Position numbers and translations under genes: made by a program. Below the pieces are notes generated by a model. The model did no database searches. It was given only the letters and a program-made list of their open reading frames with translations, and had not been told where the DNA came from. A DNA stretch of 64,000 nt from Nitrospirota bacterium. GTDB lineage: Bacteria > Nitrospinota_A > UBA7883. Of this stretch, positions 47,995 through 59,046 are shown piece after piece; the stretch's first letter is position 1, and every line of letters starts with the position of its first letter. The stretch covers positions 1 to 64,000 of the forward strand of contig JAJRZK010000062.1 of the NCBI GenBank assembly GCA_024275315.1. Reading direction: 5' to 3'.

Positions 47995-48097
47995 TGTAAG
48001 TCTATCCGCAAGATATTATGAAATCCGGAAGATACTTCGCCATCCGCAGATAAACGCGAACATCCCCGGCGCGTTCAGTCGAAAAAGAAACGGGCGG

Positions 48098-50371
48098 CTA
48101 CATATCGAGCTTGATCTTGTTCAGAGCGGAGCCGGCCTTCAACCACTCTATCTGCTCTTCGCTCATGGTGTGCGCCGCCTCGAAACTCTCTGTCGCTCCA
48201 TCTTCATGATGAACGGTTACATGCACGGTTTTACCTGGAGCCAGCCCACCGAGCCCGGTTATGGAGACTCTGTCCGTTTCACGAATTTTTTCGTAATCGG
48301 CAGGGTCAGTGAACGTGAGAGGCAAAACACCCTGCTTTTTCAGGTTTGTTTCGTGGATGCGGGCGAACGAGCGCACCAGAGCCGCGGCCATTCCCAAAAA
48401 CCTGGGAGACATGGCCGCGTGCTCACGCGATGAACCCTCGCCGTAGTTTTCGTCACCTATCACCACCCAGGCGGATCCTTTTTCCTTGTAGTCCCTGGCG
48501 ATCTGGGTAAATGGCTTGCCTCTTTCGTTGGTGAACAGGTCCAGCCCGACACCCGTCTCGCCGGTAAAAGCGTTAATGGCTCCTGTGAACATGTTGTCGG
48601 AAATGTTGTCCAGATGTCCGCGGAACTTCAACCAGGGCCCGGCGGGCGATATATGGTCAGTTGTACATTTACCTTTGGCCTTGAGCAACACCGGCAGTTT
48701 CTCAAAGTCCTTCCCGTCCCACGCGGCGAAAGGCTCGAGCAGTTGCAATCTTTTGCTATCAGGATCGACCGATATTTCCACGCTGGCGCCATCCTCGGCG
48801 GGTGGTACGTATCCTTCCGTGTTGAACACGAATCCCCCGGGCGGCATTTCCGGCGCGGGTTTTGGGGGAGTGAGCTTGAACGATCCGGTTTCGGTTTTGA
48901 TTTCATCCACCATCGGGTCGAACTCCAGCGTTCCGGCGAGACCATAGGCGAGGGTGATCTCCGGGCTGGCCACGAATGCGTAAGTGTGCGCGCTACCGTC
49001 GTTTCGCTTGGGGAAGTTGCGGTTGTAGGAGGTTATGATGGAGTTGGGAGTTCCCAGGGCCACATCGTCCCGTTTCCACTGGCCGATGCAAGGTCCGCAG
49101 GCGTTCGCCAAAACAAAACCGCCGATCGATTCAAAAGTTTTCATCATCCCGTCCCTCTCGACAGTCGAGAAGATCTGTTGCGAACCGGGAGTCACCAGAA
49201 ACGGCGCCTTGGTTTTCGCCCCGTTTTCCATCGCTTGCCGGGCCACGTCGGCCGCGCGGCTGATATCCTCGTATGACGAGTTGGTGCACGACCCGATCAG
49301 GGCCGCGGACAGCTTCGACGGATATTCCCCCTTGCGGGCGTCGGAGGCCATTTGGGAAACCGGCCTGGCCAGGTCCGGCGTGTGAGGTCCCACGATGTGC
49401 GGCTCCAGGCTTGTCAGGTCGATCTCCACCACCTGGTCGTAAAACAATCCCGGGTCCGCCTCCACCTCGGGATCGGCCCTGAGAATTCCGAGAATCTCGT
49501 CGGCCGCGTCGGAACAGAAACCGCGCCTGGTTCCGTCGAGATAGGTTTTCATTCTCCTGTCGTATGGAAAAATGGAAGTGGTGGCTCCGAGCTCGGCGCC
49601 CATGTTCGTAATGGTTCCCTTGCCCGTGCAGGATATGGTTTCACAGCCGGGACCGAAATATTCCACTATCCGGTTGGTGCCGCCCTTGGCGGTAAGCAAA
49701 CCGGCGAGCTTCAGGATAATGTCCTTGGGCGACGCCCACCCGTGCAACTTGCCGGTGAGCCGCACGCCGATCACTTTCGGATAGAGCACTTCCCATGGCA
49801 TGCCAACCATAACATCCACGGCGTCGGCCCCACCGACACCGATGGCGATACAACCCAGGCCGCCGGCGTTTGGCGTGTGGGAATCGGCGCCGATAATAAG
49901 CTGGCCTGGAAAAGCGTAGTTTTCCAGCGCCACCTGGTGGATGATGCCCGATCCGGGTCTCCAGAATCCTATGCCGTATTTTGACGACACGGTACGCAAA
50001 AATTCGTAGACCTCCGCGTTTTCCCTGTTGGCGATCTCCAGGTCGGGTCCGTTGCCTTTCTGGGCTCTTATCAGGTGGTCGCAATGAACGGTGGCGGGGA
50101 CCGACACGGAGGACTTGCCTGCGCTTATGAACTGCAACAGCGCCATCTGCGCCGTCGCGTCCTGCATGATAACGCGGTCGGGACGGAGGCTGAGATAGCT
50201 GGATCCCGGGACCAACTCCTGGCGCTCGGGGTCGTCCAGATGGCCCAGAACGATTTTCTCCGCAAGTGTCATGGGTCTTTGCAATCTGTTGCGCACCAAT
50301 GACAGGGTCTGCTCCAGCCCGGAATAAACCTGCGCAACCGACTCCGCCGACAATTGTATATTATTTTTCAT
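48098..50371 (-). CDS. Aconitate hydratase (mitochondrial-type)
   Basis: VHCDHLIRAQKG...IIGADSHTPNAGGLGCIAIGVGGADAVDVM...IGSCTNSSYED...GEGSSREHAAM. Confidence 0.93.
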   Translation of the reverse strand: MKNNIQLSAESVAQVYSGLEQTLSLVRNRLQRPMTLAEKIVLGHLDDPERQELVPGSSYLSLRPDRVIMQDATAQMALLQFISAGKSSVSVPATVHCDHLIRAQKGNGPDLEIANRENAEVYEFLRTVSSKYGIGFWRPGSGIIHQVALENYAFPGQLIIGADSHTPNAGGLGCIAIGVGGADAVDVMVGMPWEVLYPKVIGVRLTGKLHGWASPKDIILKLAGLLTAKGGTNRIVEYFGPGCETISCTGKGTITNMGAELGATTSIFPYDRRMKTYLDGTRRGFCSDAADEILGILRADPEVEADPGLFYDQVVEIDLTSLEPHIVGPHTPDLARPVSQMASDARKGEYPSKLSAALIGSCTNSSYEDISRAADVARQAMENGAKTKAPFLVTPGSQQIFSTVERDGMMKTFESIGGFVLANACGPCIGQWKRDDVALGTPNSIITSYNRNFPKRNDGSAHTYAFVASPEITLAYGLAGTLEFDPMVDEIKTETGSFKLTPPKPAPEMPPGGFVFNTEGYVPPAEDGASVEISVDPDSKRLQLLEPFAAWDGKDFEKLPVLLKAKGKCTTDHISPAGPWLKFRGHLDNISDNMFTGAINAFTGETGVGLDLFTNERGKPFTQIARDYKEKGSAWVVIGDENYGEGSSREHAAMSPRFLGMAAALVRSFARIHETNLKKQGVLPLTFTDPADYEKIRETDRVSITGLGGLAPGKTVHVTVHHEDGATESFEAAHTMSEEQIEWLKAGSALNKIKLDM

Positions 50372-50498
50372 GGTGGTCCTCTCCACTCAGATATAGTTTT
50401 TCCAGTTAAAAACCAGTTTAACCGCCGCCCGTTATATGGTCAAGGAAAGCCGGGAGATCTGCGCTGAATGTCGCGCCAAAGGGAAAAACGACGCCCTG

Positions 50499-52088
50499 TC
50501 AAGGCATGGCGCTTCGGTCGAAGCAGGTAAGAATGGTGATGCGCTTGCCGGATGATTTTTCTTTTCCGTTCCACATCTTAAGCGAGAAAAGGGAGGAATC
50601 GCCATAATTGGGCAACTCCGGATTAGTTTTTATGAAGTTGACGACAGCCCTGTTTACGGCTTTATTGAGCTCCTCCTTAGAGCCGGGCCAGGATGGGAAA
50701 TTGACGACCGTTGTCCTGGGAGACACAGATACCCGATGATCGATCCCCTCCCTTGTCTTGATGATGTTCTCCATTTTCTCACGGGCCAGCCCGTCGTCGC
50801 CCTCCACGAAGACGAAAAAGCGCGCATACAGATCCTCCATCCACGGCTCGGGCTCTTCGGGTATTGTTTCTTTCCATTTGGCCGATTGGTCGGCGTCGGT
50901 CTCGGCTATCATTACGGGCTCGCTCTCATCCAGATCGGGCAGTGGCGGAGGCTCGGTGTCTGGAAGCGGCGGTGTCGGCGCGGGGTTCCCGGCCAGTTTC
51001 CGGCCGAGCAGGAGAACGGCCGCCGCCGCGGCCAGCAACCCGCCCCCGACTAATGGACGGGCCATTATCCAGGCGATGGATATGGTCACAAATGTAAGCG
51101 AGACCGCGAGCAGGAAACCGGCGATGGACGCTCCTCTCGCAACAAGGGGTCCGGCCACAGGTATTGCGCGGAACCACATGGCGGCAGAACTGAATATCGC
51201 CGTCAGTCCGAGCGTCATCATGAAAAATCCGACAAACCTCCAGACCCAGGTCATTATCATATTTTGTGTCCTGGCCGCCGCAAACATCGACTCAGCGTTG
51301 TGGGCGCCTGTGCGCAACATGTTTATTATGGTTCCCCCGGATTTTGTTTTGTATGGTCCCAGGGTAGACTGGATCTGTTGCGCTATTACAGTGGCGGGAC
51401 CGGTTTTGGCCACCTGGAACATGATCTTCTCGTCACCCATCCGGGAGGCCTGATGGGAGCCCCTGTGCGGGCTGTAATAAATCTCGCCATTTTGAAGTTT
51501 GACGCCAGGCAGTCTCGCCCCTTGGGAGTTTTTTATATCCGCTTCGGGAAGGGCGAGCCGGGAAAAATTCCCGTATTTGCGGATCAGGCTTTTTGACAGG
51601 CGAAACGCGCCCAGGGTTACATTGTCAGCGATTGTAACGCCGCTTTCGTATTTTCGCGACGGGTCGTTTTCATGACCCTGCTTGATATGGAAACCGCTGG
51701 AGTCTATAAGGCTGTCGGACCAGACTTTATTATAAGTGTAATTAATTTTCTCACCAACTTTCTCCCGCTTTTCCCTCCATTGGAATATTTGCGCTTTGCG
51801 CATGAGCATGACGGCGTTTTTGACGGTTACTCCAAAAACATCATCCGTCAGGGATTCCGACGTTGCGACTTTGCCGATCACGTGGACCAGTTTCATATTA
51901 TTGGCTGGGTTGACTTTGTCAGGGGAGACCGTGACGACAACGCCGGCCCCCTCGGCGAGTCCCCTGGCGGTTTTGACTGTCCGGAATTCGTTCCAGAAAA
52001 GAACCCCGAAAGACCCAAGGGACAAAAAGACGCCTATTGTTATGTAAACGAGCGGATTTTTATTGCCCTTGCCGGCGCCGAAATTCAT
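50499..52088 (-). CDS. TMEM43-family membrane protein
   Basis: SFGVLFWNEFRTVKTARGLAEGAGVV...EKINYTYNKVWSDSLIDSSGFHIKQGHENDP: TMEM43 pattern; C-terminal extension. Confidence 0.75.
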   Translation of the reverse strand: MNFGAGKGNKNPLVYITIGVFLSLGSFGVLFWNEFRTVKTARGLAEGAGVVVTVSPDKVNPANNMKLVHVIGKVATSESLTDDVFGVTVKNAVMLMRKAQIFQWREKREKVGEKINYTYNKVWSDSLIDSSGFHIKQGHENDPSRKYESGVTIADNVTLGAFRLSKSLIRKYGNFSRLALPEADIKNSQGARLPGVKLQNGEIYYSPHRGSHQASRMGDEKIMFQVAKTGPATVIAQQIQSTLGPYKTKSGGTIINMLRTGAHNAESMFAAARTQNMIMTWVWRFVGFFMMTLGLTAIFSSAAMWFRAIPVAGPLVARGASIAGFLLAVSLTFVTISIAWIMARPLVGGGLLAAAAAVLLLGRKLAGNPAPTPPLPDTEPPPLPDLDESEPVMIAETDADQSAKWKETIPEEPEPWMEDLYARFFVFVEGDDGLAREKMENIIKTREGIDHRVSVSPRTTVVNFPSWPGSKEELNKAVNRAVVNFIKTNPELPNYGDSSLFSLKMWNGKEKSSGKRITILTCFDRSAMP

Positions 52089-52311
52089 TTGATAGTCCCA
52101 TTTGCCCCGTATGCAAAACAGCCCTGTTTCGCAGGTGAGTGCGCTACATGACGACAATGGCATTATGAATGAGATTAATTGAAATTACAAACATGGAGGA
52201 ACCGGAATATGGCGCCGCAAACGGGTTGTGAATTTGACGATTACGGTACATAATGCCATCAGCCTGAATCTGGCCGGGGATGTCAAACTGGATGGGGGTT
52301 TTTATCGGATG

Positions 52312-52734
52312 GAAAAAGCTGGTATCGGGATGATCCTGGTCGCCGGATCGATGATGTTCGCTATTGGCGCACTGAACCCGGTTGGCGCGTTTGAAAACCC
52401 GTCCAAAGGCAATTACGGAGCCGGCGTCGGCCGGGTCAGCAAGACTGATTACGCTTATGACGAGATCAAGGGGCGCCTGGCTTCCGAAGGGAACTTCGCC
52501 GGTTATAACAGGATCATCGGGATGTTAAGCGATCTGTTGCGGGAGCAGAGACGCCTGTTCATAGAAAAACATGGCGCCATGAGAAATGACATAGCGCTGG
52601 AAACGGAAAAGGAAATGAACGAAGCTAGCCTCTACGCCAGCCAGAGCCAGTACAGGAAATGCTACAAGGCGCTCGACGCCACGCATGAAAAAATCATGTC
52701 GTCAATAATAAGCCTGAACTCCGGGGGAAAATAA
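52312..52734 (+). CDS. Exported hypothetical protein
   Basis: MEKAGIGMILVAGSMMFAIGALNPVGAFE signal-like start in ORF 52228-52734. Confidence 0.5.
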   Translation, partial: EKAGIGMILVAGSMMFAIGALNPVGAFENPSKGNYGAGVGRVSKTDYAYDEIKGRLASEGNFAGYNRIIGMLSDLLREQRRLFIEKHGAMRNDIALETEKEMNEASLYASQSQYRKCYKALDATHEKIMSSIISLNSGGK

Positions 52735-52770
52735 GCTCCCCCCGACGAGCTGACAGTCGGGACGCGGAAC

Positions 52771-53365
52771 TCAGCGTCCCCTTCTCCATTTTGGCCGGCT
52801 TCGCGTAACAAACCCCCTGTTGCCGCCCGGCTGGGCGCTGGTCTGCAGGTTAATCGCAAGAGGCTGGTGATTCGTCGCCTCCTCCACCATGCCCTCGAGC
52901 TTTCGCAGGTGAGCTACGATGATCCTGGCGGTGTCGTTAACCATGGAGTTTATGTTAGCCAACCTGCTATCGATCGCGTCGAATTTCTCGGACGAATCGG
53001 CTGACCCCCGGCCGGTCCCGGACTGGTCGGCGGCGCTGTCGCCCGCAGGGTTGGCGCTGTTGGCCAGATAAGTGTCTATAACCTCTTTGGCGTCCTTGGC
53101 GCCAAGGCCGGTCTCTTCTCTTAAAACCTGTATGGCGCGGGATTCATCGCTGTTGTCGAGCCGCTCCCGGACGTTTTCAGAAGGGACGCTCAGCACACCG
53201 CTGTTTTTCATCATGTAGAGTATCTGCAAATGCAGAAGATCTATCTTCCGCCTTATCCACTTTATCTCGCTTGGTGAATTATCGGCGGGCCGTGACGGCC
53301 TCATCATCAGCAACGCAAGGAGAATGACAGCAAACGCCGCAAGCAAAATATCGTTAGAAATATTC
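52771..53365 (-). CDS. Hypothetical membrane protein with L7/L12-C-terminal-like helix motif
   Basis: Start near MNISNDILLAAFAVILLALLMM; IQVLREETGLGAKDAKEVIDTYL. Confidence 0.55.
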
Positions 53366-53712
53366 ATGATCCCCACCTTTGTGTTTATATAACGCACCAA
53401 CCCCTTTAGACAATCATACATCGCTTTGCGCCAGAAGGAAAACGCTTCCATTGACACAGGCCGATTGCGGTAAAATGCAGGGCAAGCTGGCAAACCGGGC
53501 GAATGACGCACATATATCCACGCGGCGCATCCCTACCCCTCCATCTGGTTCGTGACGATCCAGGTAGAGGTTTAACGAAAGGCTTTCACTCAGGACCCCC
53601 TTGAAGTAAAATAGCTGATCCTGAACACAGGAAAAGCCGCCTTGGCCCTATTACCTGCCCGTAACACAGGTAAGGCTAACCTGGTTTTGTCAAGCTATTG
53701 ATATGTTTATGC

Positions 53713-53789
53713 GCGCCCGTAGCTCAGCTGGATAGAGCATCGGACTTCTAATCCGGGGGTCGCAGGTTCGAATCCTGCCGGGCGCACCA
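53713..53789 (+). tRNA. tRNA-Arg (TCT)
   Basis: GCGCCCGTAGCTCAGCTGGATAGAGCATCGGACTTCTAATCCGGGGGTCGCAGGTTCGAATCCTGCCGGGCGCACCA; anticodon loop CTTCTAA. Confidence 0.95.
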
Positions 53790-54292
53790 ATTAATCAATA
53801 GGTTATGAATATTAGCTGAATAACAGAAGTAATTAGGCACCCTATAGGCACCCTGTTGTGCCGAAGCATCTACTCTCAGGAGCCAACAGTTTTTGAGTGA
53901 CCGGCGGAAAAACTCGGCGTTCCAGTGTCGTGGTTAACGCCAGGATCAGGTCAGGGATTGTATTTCCAAAATTGTTTCTCAAAAAAAGGAGTCTCTTTGC
54001 GACACCGGCCAAACTCTTGGGACTCCATGAAAATCAGGGTACCCGTATAAACAGGGCGTAAAAGCGCATGCTGGAAATTATTTTGGAAAATATTTCCAAA
54101 CGGGATTAATATGTTAGCACTCAGTATGACGATATACCAACTGTGCATGCCGCCGGACTGGAACCCAGTCGTCGGGAAGATAATCGGGGCGTACAAGAAA
54201 TTTTAGCTGTTGACATCAGCGGCAAGGTCATCTGGCATGGTCGGGAAATCGAACGGTGAGAAGTGGAGGAGGTCGGATAACTGTAAAATCAT

Positions 54293-55008
54293 ATGGTCAA
54301 GAACTCCAACCCTAACTGGACTCGCGATGAGCTGATATTGGCTCTTGACCTATATTTCCGTGAGCCGAAAGCGCGGAGTAGCGTGTCGCACCATGAGTGT
54401 GTAAAGTTAAGCAAGATAATCAATTCCCTTCCTGTATATGCTGGAAAACCTCACAACGTGACATTTCGTAATGCAAACGGCATCGGAATGAAACTTAGAA
54501 ATTTCCTGAAATATGACCCTAACTACAAAGGAAAAAGGCTGAGCGCTGGTTCGCGCCTTGAAAAAGAAATATGGGAAGCCTTCGCTGGTGACATTTCACT
54601 GTTAAAAAAAACCGCTGAAGCGATAATCGCCAACCTCGAAGACTTGAAAAACAGCGGTCCATATGTGGACATAACCGGCTACGACAATGAAGCCGAAGAA
54701 GGAAATGTGCTTTTCACCACCCATAAGCTCCGTGAACGATCAACAGGGTTGCCTAAACGCAAAAAGGCCAGCGTCCTTAAATTGATCGGAGCTTTGGCAT
54801 GTGAGGTCTGCTCATTCGATTTCCAGACCACGTATGGTGACATTGGAGCGGAATTCGCCGAGTGCCACCACATTCAGTACTCGCAACACTGAAGCCAGGC
54901 GTCAAAACAAAAATATCCGATTTTGCAATCGCATGCGCCAACTACCATAGGATGCTCCATAGAAAGCGTTGCCCCTCAATAGCGGAGCTACGGTCTGTTT
55001 ATACGTGA
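54293..55008 (+). pseudogene. HNH endonuclease (McrA-like), frameshifted near its C-terminus
   Basis: ...LACEVCSFDFQTTYGDIGAEFAECHHIQYSQ then, in a shifted frame, LKPGVKTKISDFAIACANYHRMLHRKRCPS. Confidence 0.8.
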
Positions 55009-55131
55009 GAGCCTTACAAGTGACGATCCTGGGTTGTGTCTGCGGCGTGGTCTGGAGGAAGGCTATAGCTCATCAACTATCGGGGGAGAATATTGGCGTC
55101 CATGGCAATTTGAATTAGGAAAGGTACACAG

Positions 55132-56285
55132 ATGGATACCGTTATTAAATATTGGGGCAAAGCTTCACCACCTGATACATATCATCGTTTGGCGTATCAC
55201 AGCTTGGATGCAATGGCCGTTGCGGAGGCGTGGTTGACGCTGGATAAGGCGCTTTTACAATCCATAACCAGGTCATGCGGCGTAGATGAAGCCAAAGTGA
55301 AGGCGTGGGTTCTTTTTTTTATCGGGCTTCATAATCTGGGGAAATGGGACGTCAGATTTCAGCTAAAGGTAGAAACGCTTGCATTGAGTTTGAATTGCGT
55401 GTTCGAGGAAGTGGCGGCGCAGGATGTCGCCCCATACAACCATGGAGCCGCCGGTTTCGCGTGGTTTCAAAGGGAGAGTGATGGATTCGGGTTCGATGCT
55501 TATGATGACGCGGCTATGGGCTGGATGCGTGCTGTCGCCGGACATCACGGCAGTCTGCAAATGGATCATGAGATACAAAATCCATCCGCTAGCGCTAAAG
55601 TAATTTCATGTGATCAATCGGCACGGAGGGGATGGGGCGCTGTTTTGCGCAAACTCATCCTGGAGCCTTCCGGCATCGCCAATGGAGAGTCACCGCCCGA
55701 TCCGCCGTTTTTTATCGCTGGTTTTTGCAGTGTGTGCGACTGGCTGGCGTCTAACGAAGAATTTTTTTTCCCATGTATCATCGCCAGAATATTCACCGGC
55801 GGATTATTTGAAGCTCCGTGCCGAAAACGCCCGCCGTGCTTTGGTGAAAAGTGGTGTGTGGGTCGCTCCTTCCAAATCATCCGGCATGAAACACGTTTTC
55901 ACAGATAAAAAAGAACGAGGTGTTCAGACCATCGTCGAAAAACTCCCACGTTCGAACGGCCTGACGATAATCGAAGCTCCCACCGGTTCCGGCAAGACCG
56001 AGGCCGCCATAGCATACGCCTCGCGACTCCTGGCTGGCGGCATAGCCAGTGGGATCATATTCGCTTTGCCGATCCAAGCCACCGCCAACGCAATGCTGGA
56101 GCGGCTGGAAATCATCGCCGACCGGCTTTTTCCCGGTGACGCCAACGGCGGCCCAAATCTTATTTTGGCTCATGGTAAACGTTTATCCAACGATAATTTT
56201 AAGCGGTTGATGGCTGTAGAAAACCAACACCATGTCTATGGCGAAGAAGCCTCTGTCCAATGCGCCAGGTGGATCGCCGAAAGCC
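55132..56285 (+). pseudogene. cas3: cas3 (HD plus N-terminal helicase), frameshifted and truncated
   Basis: TYHRLAYHSLDAMAVAEAWL...GLHNLGKWDVRFQ...VAGHHG in frame 55132; FFSHVSSPEYSPADYLKLRAENAR...TIIEAPTGSGKTEAAIAYASRLL...LILAHGKRL...GEEASVQCARWIAESR in frame 55610. Confidence 0.8.
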
Positions 56286-57611
56286 GGAGACTTCCGCGCT
56301 GTCAAAACCCCGCGCCGCATCGGACGCGCCGGACACCTCTTTCGTGGCTTCAAGACCGATATTGAACAACCTGTCGATACCGGCGGGTATCTGGTTGGGC
56401 GTTATTTTCTTCTGCTCGTCCTTGGCCGGATCAAACTCCAGCACCAACCCCGTTTCGGCTCCGCTTTCCTGAAGTTCCTCTATGGTTTTGTTTATCAGGC
56501 TGCCCGAGGGAACCAACCACCCGCTGTTTGCGCTTGTGTTGATGATATGCACCGATTGTGACAGCATTTTGTTGATAAGCTCCTGTGGCGATATCATCTG
56601 GTCCACGGGGCAGGTGGTTCTCCCTCTCTGGAAATGGGGGAAATAGGGGATAACGGAAAAATGCCTGTATGGACTCCATGAATCCATAAGCAGGGTATCC
56701 TGGGTCGATACCGTCCATCTTATCCTGTCTATGTCTTTTTCCATTATCTCGGCCCCTGCGACGGCGATAATATTGGCTATGTACTCATCGTCGGCGCTGG
56801 CGGGAACGCGCCGGATATCCCCGGTGGGGAAAAGGAAATGCTTTACGTTCCGGTCTCTTTTCCTGTGTTGCCGTTCCACTATCCTGTAAAATCGGTCACC
56901 TCTTTCATTCTCGAAAAAGGCGTCATAAAGATAGTTTGTGCCGGCCAACTGGCTGTCGCCGCCAAACGTATCGTTGGGGATTCCATCTTCCTGACTGCTG
57001 ACGTGATCCGTTCCGGCGTATCTGTTCCGGATTTCCTCCGCCCTGTCTGCGCCATACATCGCCTCGATCGCGGACAGACTATGGTAACGGGTGATTATCA
57101 CGTCGTTCCACTGGTCTGGCGCCGGCGTTTCGGCGTCAGGGTCGGGGATTACATGTTTCGGGTTTATGGTGAAAATCCGCGGCTCGCCACGCACATGGTC
57201 GTCCGTCTCCCACCGGAGCTCGATGTATCCTCTTCCCATCACTATCCCGTCGAAAAACGCCTGGGCCTCGTGGTTGTGGTATCCGGTGATGTCGACCAGG
57301 CGCCCCACGAGCTTGGTCATAACGGTGGCTTGCTCCATGGTTCCATGCCCTTTCGGCATGTAGACGATGTCCGCCTGGGTTTGCAACTGTTGCCCGCACA
57401 TGAGCTCCACTATGCTGAAAATCACGTTGACGGTCAGGGCGGGACGTGTCCCCAGCGCAAGCCGCGCCTCCCGGGACCATTGATCGCCCAGGTAAAACTT
57501 TTCGTTTCTGTCCGCGGCCTTTACCCAGTCGATATGTCCCCTGTCACGGGAATAGGTGTATCGCGACCAGTTATGTCTCGCGATATTGTATTCGCTATGC
57601 AAATCCTTCAT
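56280..57611 (-). pseudogene. Phage P22-type portal protein, C-terminally truncated
   Basis: VKAADRNEKFYLGDQWSREARLALGTRPALTVNVIFSIVELMCGQQLQTQADIVYMP...GRGYIELRWETDD...ATKEVSGASDAARGFDSAEVSG; downstream sequence is cas3 antisense. Confidence 0.75.
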
Positions 57612-57849
57612 TTATTCGATTCCTGGACAGACATATGTATGATATATCATACATCATGGCGATAAAAAAGCAAAACAGTCAGAACTTCTGCGCCATAGCC
57701 GAACACCGCGGGGGACGAGACGGAAGCAGGCTAAAACCACCATTGTGCTTAAAAAAGAAAAGAACCCATCCTTTCTTAAGACCTTCCACTAAGAAAGGAT
57801 AACCAACTTACAGCTTGCAATTCATAAGAGTTATTTTTAATATACCAGA

Positions 57850-59028
57850 ATGATTAAAAGGGAAATATACCAGAAAGTCGAGCAGGCTCTTGCGCGGCAA
57901 GCGGCTGTGGCGTTGATCGGGCCGCGCCAGGTGGGGAAGACTACCCTGGCTCTTGCTATTGCGAAAAAAAGAAAAACCGTTTATCTCGACCTTGAAGCGC
58001 GTAAAGATCGGGAGAAATTGCGAGACCCAGAGCTGTTTCTAACAAAGAACGAAGACCAGCTTGTCATTCTTGACGAAATACACCGTGTTCCGGAACTGTT
58101 CCAAACCTTGCGAGGTTTGATCGATCAGGGGCGACGCAAAGGATTACGAACAGGCAGGTTTTTGATTCTTGGCTCAGCCTCCATTGACCTACTGCGGCAG
58201 TCAGGCGAATCCCTTGCGGGTCGGATTGCGTATATCGATATGGAGCCTCTGAACGTTCTGGAAACAAATTCAACCAAGAAACCCGACCCTGCGAAGCTTT
58301 GGGTACGAGGCGGTTTGCCCGACAGCTTTCTGGCAGTAGACGATGAGGAGAGTCTTGCCTGGCGGCATGACTTCATTCGCACATATCTGGAAAGGGACGT
58401 TCCACAGTTTGGCCCACGCATACCGGCGGAAACACTCGAACGCCTATGGATCATGTTGGCTCACAGTCAGGGGCAACTTTTAAACGCTTCAAAGCTGGCG
58501 GGAAGCTTATCTGTTTCCGCGCCAACGGTGACCAGCTACATCGATCTTCTTGTCGATCTATTACTTGTGCGCCGCCTGCAACCGCTCTACGTCAACACAA
58601 AGAAACGCCTGGTGAAATCACCCCGCGTTTATGTACGCGATAGCGGAATCACCCATGCCTTGCTCGGTATTTCTGATTATAATCAACTTTCGGGCCATCC
58701 GGTTTTTGGTTCAAGCTGGGAAGGTTTTGTCATCGAAAATCTGCTTTCCGCCGCTCCCGATAGAACGCTTGCAAGTTTTTATCGGACTTCCGCCGGAGCG
58801 GAAATCGACCTCGTTCTGGAATTTCCTGGACTGACAGAAAAATGGGCAATCGAAATTAAAAGCGGACTAATACCAAAGCCGGGTAAAGGTTTCTACAACG
58901 CCCTTGAGGATATAAAACCGGATCGAAGCTTTGTTGTCTATGCCGGATCAGAACGTTATCCAGTCTCAAAAGATACCGATGCCATAGGTTTAGTTGAATT
59001 GGCGCAGGAATTGAGAGATAAAGAGTAG
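57850..59028 (+). CDS. AAA_14/DUF4143 ATPase
   Basis: VALIGPRQVGKTTLALAIAKKRKTVYLDLE...RFLILGSASIDLLRQSGESLAGR...SWEGFVIENLLSAAPD...FYRTSAGAEIDLVLE. Confidence 0.9.
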   Translation: MIKREIYQKVEQALARQAAVALIGPRQVGKTTLALAIAKKRKTVYLDLEARKDREKLRDPELFLTKNEDQLVILDEIHRVPELFQTLRGLIDQGRRKGLRTGRFLILGSASIDLLRQSGESLAGRIAYIDMEPLNVLETNSTKKPDPAKLWVRGGLPDSFLAVDDEESLAWRHDFIRTYLERDVPQFGPRIPAETLERLWIMLAHSQGQLLNASKLAGSLSVSAPTVTSYIDLLVDLLLVRRLQPLYVNTKKRLVKSPRVYVRDSGITHALLGISDYNQLSGHPVFGSSWEGFVIENLLSAAPDRTLASFYRTSAGAEIDLVLEFPGLTEKWAIEIKSGLIPKPGKGFYNALEDIKPDRSFVVYAGSERYPVSKDTDAIGLVELAQELRDKE

Positions 59029-59046
59029 GCTAAGGGAAGGCGAAAA

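Noticed and set aside
53821-53865. AGGCACCCTAT/AGGCACCCTG repeat and GGCAC-CCTGTT-GTGCC hairpin after tRNA-Arg as attachment site
   Set aside because: Too short and no second copy found in the window; cannot be supported without sequence beyond 64 kb
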